Assembly: GCA_022376465.1 (NCBI GenBank)
Contig: JACDTU010000012.1
Span: forward strand, 1,240,001-1,304,000
DNA: 64,000 bases
Direction: 5' to 3'
Source of the DNA: Cubamyces lactineus
Taxonomy: Eukaryota > Basidiomycota > Agaricomycetes > Polyporales > Polyporaceae
Part shown: positions 57,808-64,000 of the stretch, piece after piece
Position numbering within the stretch: position 1 is the stretch's first letter
Layout: the number at the start of each line of letters is the position of its first letter
The notes under the pieces: model-generated
Databases searched by the model: none
Told to the model about the DNA's origin: nothing
What the model saw: the letters and a program-made list of their open reading frames with translations, nothing else
Made by a program: the position numbers and the translations under genes

Positions 57808-60800
57808 CACAGGCACCTGTACGCGCGCGCGATTCAGTTGATTGCAGCTTAGCTTCGATCCCCGCGGGGCCCCACACTACCCCGCACGATCGAGCGGGAA
57901 GGAGGGAAAGCTGAGAGAAGATGCAATCGAGGCAGGTGCCTCGGCGGGCTGAGCGAGCGCGATGGGGACGGAGAGTCGAGATGCAGGATAGGGAGGACGT
58001 CGGAAGACCGTATTCCGACGTCGCTCGGCGAGCCCGGGCTGGGCCAAGTGACCCTATGTTGGGAACGCGCCTTAGAGGCTCAGAGATCGCAGTCTGAGGG
58101 TGTCGCGCAGAGAGGCCTCGGCAGCTCTGCAGGATGCTGTATGCTCACCAGACCTTTGCTGGCAACGGTGGAAGGGGAGACTGAGCTCTGGTAGTCGTAC
58201 CACTGGCAAATTTGCCCACAAGAGTGGTCGGCTTTCCTTACTGTGTGTCGCAACAGTCAGTATGCTGCAATGATACTCTGACGTTGTAATACTGCAGAAA
58301 CAATACCTCACAGTATACTCGGATCGACAGAGAGAGTGGTTTGCTGTTGAAGACTTTGTTGATCTTGCCTTTCCAGTGGGCGGTGGCAAGTTCTCAAGCG
58401 CCTACACACCGACATCCCGACGCCCACGTGGATGTAGGCGCCGGAGACTTTCTGCACTCGGAACGTCTCGGGCAGCTGCACATACCTCCGCTGGGCTTTC
58501 CAACGACGTGCTTGACATTGTAGCCGGCTTTTTTCGTGCAGTTCTGATCATATACGATAGTCAGAACCGCGCAATGCGAAGCCACTACTGTGAAATGGCC
58601 ATCAGGATATCGTAGCACTCAGTGAGATATATAGGTCACGTGCACTGAGCGGGTGCGGGAAGGGATGTTTCGGACGACCGCCACGGCCTGCAGCTCGACC
58701 AGAAAACGTCGTTGAGTGTTATTGTGTATTCTATTCAGTTGCGAGTGTCGATGGACAGTCCTACGGCTAGAAGGTGCGAAAATCCGAGTTGAACGGAGTA
58801 AATGACTTCAGATGCAAAGACTAGAGAGCGGGAGCGGCCAAGGGCGCGTTACACGCGTCGGTGTCGTCCCGTACTGCTTCCGGGACGACTCGGACGACGC
58901 TCACAGCTTTCCAGCGCTGCACACCCGCCGTCTCCCTTCCTCATCTTTCCGACGCCTTTCCGCCTTGCGCGCAAATTCCGAAGCGCGCGTCCTCCTTCCG
59001 CATATGGCAGCCCACCTGCCTAATCCGGCGAGCTGGAAGGGCTCGGATTTCCCGCGGCCGGGATGGGCAGGGAGATGGGCTGCTGCGAGGCCCAGTGCTG
59101 GGCTGCGCGTCTGCAGGAGGGCGTGTGGGATGGGAGCATCTCGGAACGAGGGAGGAGAGGTCGGCGAGGTTTCTCGGAGGAGGGGGCGGAAATGCATCTT
59201 GACCTCGAACCACTACCATCTCTTTCTCGCTGCTCTGCTGGCTGTTCGTGCTGCTGGAGGTGCTCGGGCTCGTTGTGGACGTTCTTCCTGAGTTGACTGG
59301 GCGGTTTAGGGCGCCAGAGGATGGCTGAGGTGGCTGGAAGGTACTTTGAAGGTCAGTAGAGCGCTTATATCTGCAAACTTGAGCATTCGTACACCGAGAA
59401 GTGTACGAGTGCCCAAGTCTGTCCGCGCACGAAGCAATATACTTGTCCGCCAGCGACTACTTACCTCCCAGCAAACCTCCTTGCACTGAGGGTATCTGAA
59501 GGCGCCCTCAGAGCCTGGTTATCGTCGCGCAGTGCGTCACTGTACCACCTACATGCCTCAAGTCAGTACTTGGAACAGCCGCAGCGTCGTGTCTTGCCGC
59601 TGGAACTGGTGCTCTACCCCTCGCTGCACTGCTCCGCCCCTACCTCTCTTCGATATATACTCTAGATGGGTCGCTCCTCTTGCTCGACGACATCCTCGAC
59701 ACTGGCTGCCACGCTCTCTAACCGGCCCAGTCGCTGCCTCCCTCTCTGCGCGTTAGCCTCTCGTCGCGTGCCTCAGCTATCGGCGCTCCCATTGGTCAAG
59801 CGTGTTCCGCGAAGCCGCGGACCACGGCCACAGGGTCTCGCGAGATCTCACAGTGCGCCCAAACGGGGGAAAGGCGAGGCGTCATGCGCCTCTGTCGTCA
59901 GACCTCCCTGCGGCGTGCACCGGCTATGCACATGGGCGGTCGCGGCTGGCGAGTGGCAACAGTCAATGGGCTTCCGCCATTCGCCAGCGCCTCCATCGCC
60001 CTCAATCGCGAAATGCACACACGATCTCCCGAGGCCCGGGAAGGGGTGGCGATAACGGTAGCGGCCGCGTCTGCTTTAAGCTTTAAAGACCGGCCCTGCG
60101 TAAATTAAAAGGCATCGCGGACGCTTCTTGCTCCTGCTTCTCGCTCGCCTCCCTGCGTGCTCGCCTCCTCAGCTGTGGTCTGCGCCGAACTGGGTCCTCT
60201 GCGGGTCTCTGCACGCTCTTGTGACGCTTGCTTGCTACATCTGACGTCTCTCGGGAGTGTGTTGTTCTGTCTGACTAGGACATCGCCTCCGCCGCGGCTC
60301 CTTTGATTCGGCACAATCTCGTTTCGCGACGATGAAGGCTGCGACGACGGTGGCGTCCCATGCCCGTTGTGCTCGATCACCGCGAATATGAAACGCGTCG
60401 AGACGCACACGTGGAGAACGACGACGAACAGCGACGGGCAACGATGAGCGGTGGACGAGCACAGACGAGTTTGATTTTCAATGGGAGGCTGCGATGGGGA
60501 ATCATGGATGGGATGGAGCGAGTGAGTGTTGCGGGTATGGTTGGATCAATGCGGGCGCGAGGAAGGGCGTAGGCGAAGTGGTGAGCCTATTCGCCTTCTG
60601 TCCTCTTGCACCGCTGACTGTTGGATGTCGCGAAGCTTATCCGATATTGACCGCTTCTCCTGGACGCGAAGGCCGTCCGTCGTGTCCGCCGTGTGTCACG
60701 GGTGCAATCATGGAGGCCTCTCGCCGCCGTGCAGTAAATTCACGCGATATGTTTCCCCCAACGTGCGTGTAGGCGAGCCGACGCTAGAACGAAGGTATGT

Positions 60801-61301
60801 CGCGCTATGTGTGGGGTGCTTGGAGCGGAGCCCCGCGCGTGCAGGAGGTTGTAGACGACCTGGCTGGGCTGTCGACGAGCAAGCTAGTGCGCACCCCCTG
60901 ACGATGGCCATGGCGGTCGACGTCGAGTTGGCATAATGCCGAATATGAAATGGAGGATGCGACGCAAACGGATGGCGCAGGCTTGGCTAGCCGGGGCCTG
61001 CTGCGATGGAGGAGATGGAGGGAAAACAACATTCCCCCAAGTCACAGATGATCGCGCCCGACGCTCTGGGGGGATCACCACCCGGTCAGCTGGTCGTCCT
61101 ACGCCCGAAAAGGCTACGGACCCCTTTTAGGCGCTACGCGGTTGATTACGTAAGTGTGCACTAAAAAGGGACAGGCGATTGGTGTGGACGGATTTGTGGT
61201 CGTCCGCTTTCGCTTTTCAGTCCCCCCGTTTCTCGCGCTCTTTTGCTCACTCTACTCAACCCTCCTTCGTTCCCTCCTCTTCTTCTCGCTGCCAGCACAA
61301 C
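57808..61301. other. Gene-poor region
   Basis: About 3.5 kb, GC-rich in parts, with many short overlapping frames on both strands and no recognisable domain or consistent splicing. The last 100 nt before 61302 are strongly pyrimidine-rich and probably form the leader of the acetate transporter gene. Confidence 0.35.
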
Positions 61302-62295
61302 ATGTCCGCCCACTCTCACATCGAGAAGATCGACAAGGAGCCCGAGTTCGTCACCGCAAACCCTCCTCCTCCCGTCGTATACCCCGCCGGCCAGTCTCCG
61401 TACTATCGCAAGCTCGGTAACCCCGGCCCTCTGTGAGTTCCGTTGCACTCCCGACCGTCCTGCGCCCGCCTTTGACGCGTTATGCCCCGTTCCTCAGTGG
61501 TCTCTATGGCTTCGCCTCGACCACCTTTATTCTTTCTATGTACAATGTCAACGCGCGCGGGATTCTCAACCCCAACGTCGTAGTCGGCATGGCCCTCTTC
61601 GTTGGCGGCCTCGCGCAATTCGTGGCGGGCATGTGGGAGTTCGCAACGGCCAACACGTTCGGTGCCACCGGTGAGTGCCTGACCTCCCACCGCTCCCCAA
61701 ACCACACCCATCTGGCGCTTCCCACATCGCGTCATGTCTAGCGCGCTTGGTGCTTACTCCGAATTTGATCCATAGCTTTCACGATGTACGGTGGTTTCTG
61801 GATGTCGTTCGCGACTATCTTCATCCCCGGCTCTGGTGTGCTGGCTGCGTACACTGACGAATCCGAGCTGAACTCGGCTCTCGGGATCTACCTGTTCACT
61901 TGGATGATCGTCACTTTCCTTCTTCTGTGAGTCACGCACCCTTTCTCATGCACGCTGATCAGACGACTGACCACTCCTCTTTCAGTGTTGCGTCTTTGCG
62001 CAGGAACATGGGCCTTGTTGTCTTGTTCTTCTTCCTTACCATTACTTTCGCCCTGCTCGGTGCAGGTACGTCATTATTCCACCCCCTTCCTCACGTTGAT
62101 CCGTATTGATTACCATTCCAATCAGGCAAATTCTCTACTGCTCATGGCGTGACGATCACCAAGGCCGGCGGCGGTTTTGGTATCGTGACCGCCATGATTG
62201 CCTTCTACGTCGGGACTGCAGAAATGCTGGACGACCGCCGCAACAGCTGGTTCGTGCTCCCGCTCGGCCAGATCCCCAAGCGCGAGATGGTCTAA
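61302..62295 (+). CDS. GPR1/FUN34/YaaH acetate transporter
   Basis: Plasma-membrane carrier for acetate/monocarboxylates (Ato/AceP family). Five exons: 61302-61432, 61498-61670, 61776-61926, 61986-62065 and 62126-62295, giving 234 residues. The cytosolic N-terminus (MSAHSHIEKIDKEPEF) precedes the family motif NPGPLGLYGFASTTFILS (canonical NPAPLGL with Ala to Gly), which is split by intron 1. Six hydrophobic segments follow, including VGMALFVGGLAQFVAGMWEF, AFTMYGGFWMSFATIFIPG and NMGLVVLFFFLTITFALLGA. It ends GQIPKREMV, near the usual family length. Expected to be induced by acetate; no regulator site was identified beyond the CT-rich leader. Confidence 0.93.
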
Positions 62296-63403
62296 GTGGC
62301 CTCCACCCCTCCGCACGCGTTGTACGGGCCGCGTTGCACTGTACCTACCGAGTCTGTAACCCCCCATCTAACCCCCCTCGCCGTCTCTCGGGGGCCACAT
62401 ATTTTATCCGGCGCTCATATTCCAAGTTTACTTCCTGCTCTATGTGTACTTGTAGTATATCCTCCTTGTTGCGAATGTGCATGGTACGACGGACGACTTT
62501 GGAATGACACTTGTTATGCGAGCCGCCAGCTGGGGGCTGCGCTCATCACCAGTGTTGCGTGCTCTATGTGTGGTCAGAGTGCGGTTAGGTGTGGTATGGT
62601 ACGTCTGTAACTTGATTGGAATGTGGCGAGCGTTTTCCGCTATCGTGTCTGGGAAGACGATCCGTCCAAAATTTGCTGCGCGCTGAGTGAGAAGCCCGAG
62701 ATAGAGTTCGATGTTCTCGCAGATTCCCTGCCACTGTGGTATTATTCTCGTCCTCCCAAGTTCCCGCGGAATCTAATTTCTGTAACGGCGTCTCGAGATA
62801 CGAAACGTCGCGCAGGATTCTTCCGCCTCATATGACCGCGCAGTACTTACTCATGATCCTCGCCGTGAGCCCACTGTTGGCGTACGGTGCAGAGAATATC
62901 GCAGTCAGCTGTCGACGGCGCCGGCATGGGGCCGCGCTGCGCAGTGCGCCCCCGCCACAGTGACACAGTCATCACCGACGCGACGTCCGACGTCGCAGAC
63001 GCGTACCTCGAGCCACAAGGCTCATCTCATACATACTCGCGCTTACGCATCGACGCGCGTCGATTGGCGCACACGCGATGAGAACGCCGCCTTTCACAAG
63101 AGCCGGTGCCGTGCTGCAAGGGCGTCTCAGCCCTTCTGCCCTTCGCACTGTTCTCAGCCCTCCAAATCCTGACAGCCTGTTGACACGCTCCCACGCGCCC
63201 GCCCTAATAAGTTTACGAGTTTGGCGCCAGGAGCGCGGGGGGCGCTAGAGCGCTAGAACGTGTTCCCTGAGCCGGCGCGAGGTAAAAGGCGGGAGAACAG
63301 ATCAGCGTTTGGTAGCGCGGCGGCCGGGAGGCCGGGGCCCGGGGAAGAGGGAATGCGGGGTACGTCAGGACCCCTGACAATAGCAGGGCCAGCCCTATCA
63401 CAA
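62296..63403. other. 3' flank of the acetate transporter
   Basis: About 1.1 kb with 3' UTR and no supported gene. Small frames only. Confidence 0.35.
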
Positions 63404-63989
63404 TCCGGACAAAATCGGTCCCCCGGAGGGGGGCCAAGCTAGATTTTTTCCGGACAAAACAGGCTGAAATTGACCCCCAACCCACTGCAAAATGCCGGAC
63501 AAAATCGCCTCAAGCGTAGTCGGACCTATACCACATATCCGGACAAATGTTTTCAATCCACTGGAGGCATGCATACCCACCACTAGGCTATAAGGATGTG
63601 AGCGCCTCAACTCTTAGATAATGTAATCTACTTAGTATCGTTCCTACTTAGATTAATTCACTACGTCGAAGTTGTACCACTTGCATTGATGACTATCCCA
63701 GATTTTATTACGGCGTCATAGCATCATTTAATAGGCGCCCACAGCAAGATATAGGGTAAGTGTTGACAACGTTGAAGGTTTGGGTGGTCATACTAGCTAC
63801 GACAGCGGGTTCTTTGCAGCATGCATTTCCAGCTATTCCAGACGTTCCAACCTACGCGTTCTGTACCGTTTATGCCGAAAACACAACCTACTTTACAAAG
63901 TACGGACATTTTCGTACCATTTTGAACCCACATCGGATGTCCGGACAAATGGCCGCCGAAGGCGGCCGAACCTAGATTTTTTCCGGACA
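63404..63989 (+). repeat. CCGGAC-phased repeat with variant hairpins
   Basis: CCGGAC occurs six times, at 63405, 63450, 63495, 63539, 63941 and 63983; the first four are spaced 45, 45 and 44 nt apart and followed by AAA. Two related units (63404-63456 and 63940-63989) share TCCGGACAAA, then a GC hairpin, then CTAGATTTTTTCCGGACA. The hairpins differ in sequence (ccccc-gga-ggggg at 63420-63432; ggccgcc-gaa-ggcggcc at 63951-63967) but keep the pairing. No coding capacity. Probably the end of a transposable or other repetitive element that continues past the window. Confidence 0.6.
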
Positions 63990-64000
63990 TTTCGAGGCCA

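Noticed and set aside
63404..63456. Intrinsic-terminator reading of the hairpin plus T-run
   Set aside because: Hairpin plus oligo-T would fit a bacterial terminator, but the genome is clearly eukaryotic and the unit recurs inside a repeat, so a repeat-element explanation is better.
12180..64000. CRISPR arrays, bacterial operons or phage genes
   Set aside because: No direct-repeat/spacer arrays or ribosome-binding-site-led gene strings are visible; introns throughout mark fungal nuclear DNA.

Overview
The window is a gene-dense piece of nuclear DNA from a filamentous basidiomycete (class Agaricomycetes; a polypore-like fungus is my best guess, not proven). The reasons are many short GT-AG introns of about 50-70 nt, no operons or tRNA genes that I can see, and families that are typical of, or largely confined to, these fungi: a FunK1-type kinase, F-box/leucine-rich proteins, a TRANK1-like UvrD helicase, the EF-hand plus zinc-finger family, and a fasciclin/GPI surface protein. 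All exon boundaries were read by eye from splice consensus and reading-frame continuity.

Layout. 0.7-2.7 kb: O-fucosyltransferase-like membrane protein (+). 3.4-12.1 kb: one very large minus-strand SF1 helicase with TPR-like repeats. 12.7-14.0 kb: a decayed F-box gene. 14.8-15.6 kb: mitochondrial ISA1-type Fe-S assembly factor (-). 16.6-23.1 kb: three tandem paralogues of a tail-anchored pyridoxamine-phosphate-oxidase-like protein (+), with an identical intron/exon plan. 23.3-25.0 kb: F-box protein (-). 25-27 kb: no secure gene. 27.1-28.5 kb: fasciclin protein (+). 29.0-31.1 kb: MFAP1-type splicing factor carrying a zinc knuckle and an Arg-rich tail (-). 31.7-34.5 kb: FunK1-family kinase lacking two catalytic Asp residues (-). 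35.1-36.1 kb: decayed oxysterol-binding-protein gene (-). 36.9-42.0 kb: EF-hand/zinc-finger protein (+), tail to tail with PARP (-, 42.1-45.5 kb). 46.1-46.8 kb: proteasome chaperone UMP1 (-), divergent from an ABC transporter (+, 47.2-50.1 kb). 50.5-51.9 kb: F-box/LRR protein (+). 52.5-54.5 kb: aldehyde dehydrogenase (-). 56.0-57.3 kb: NAT9-like acetyltransferase (-). 57.3-61.3 kb: long gene-poor stretch holding a 27-bp inverted repeat. 61.3-62.3 kb: GPR1/FUN34/YaaH acetate transporter (+). 63.4-64.0 kb: an unusual repeat with phased CCGGAC motifs and two variant hairpins, running off the window edge.

The genes do not form one pathway. They mix housekeeping functions (Fe-S assembly, proteasome assembly, splicing, ADP-ribosylation, aldehyde and acetate metabolism) with expanded or decaying lineage-specific families. 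The least explained features are the PNPOx-like triplet, the pseudokinase, the two relic genes and the right-end repeat.
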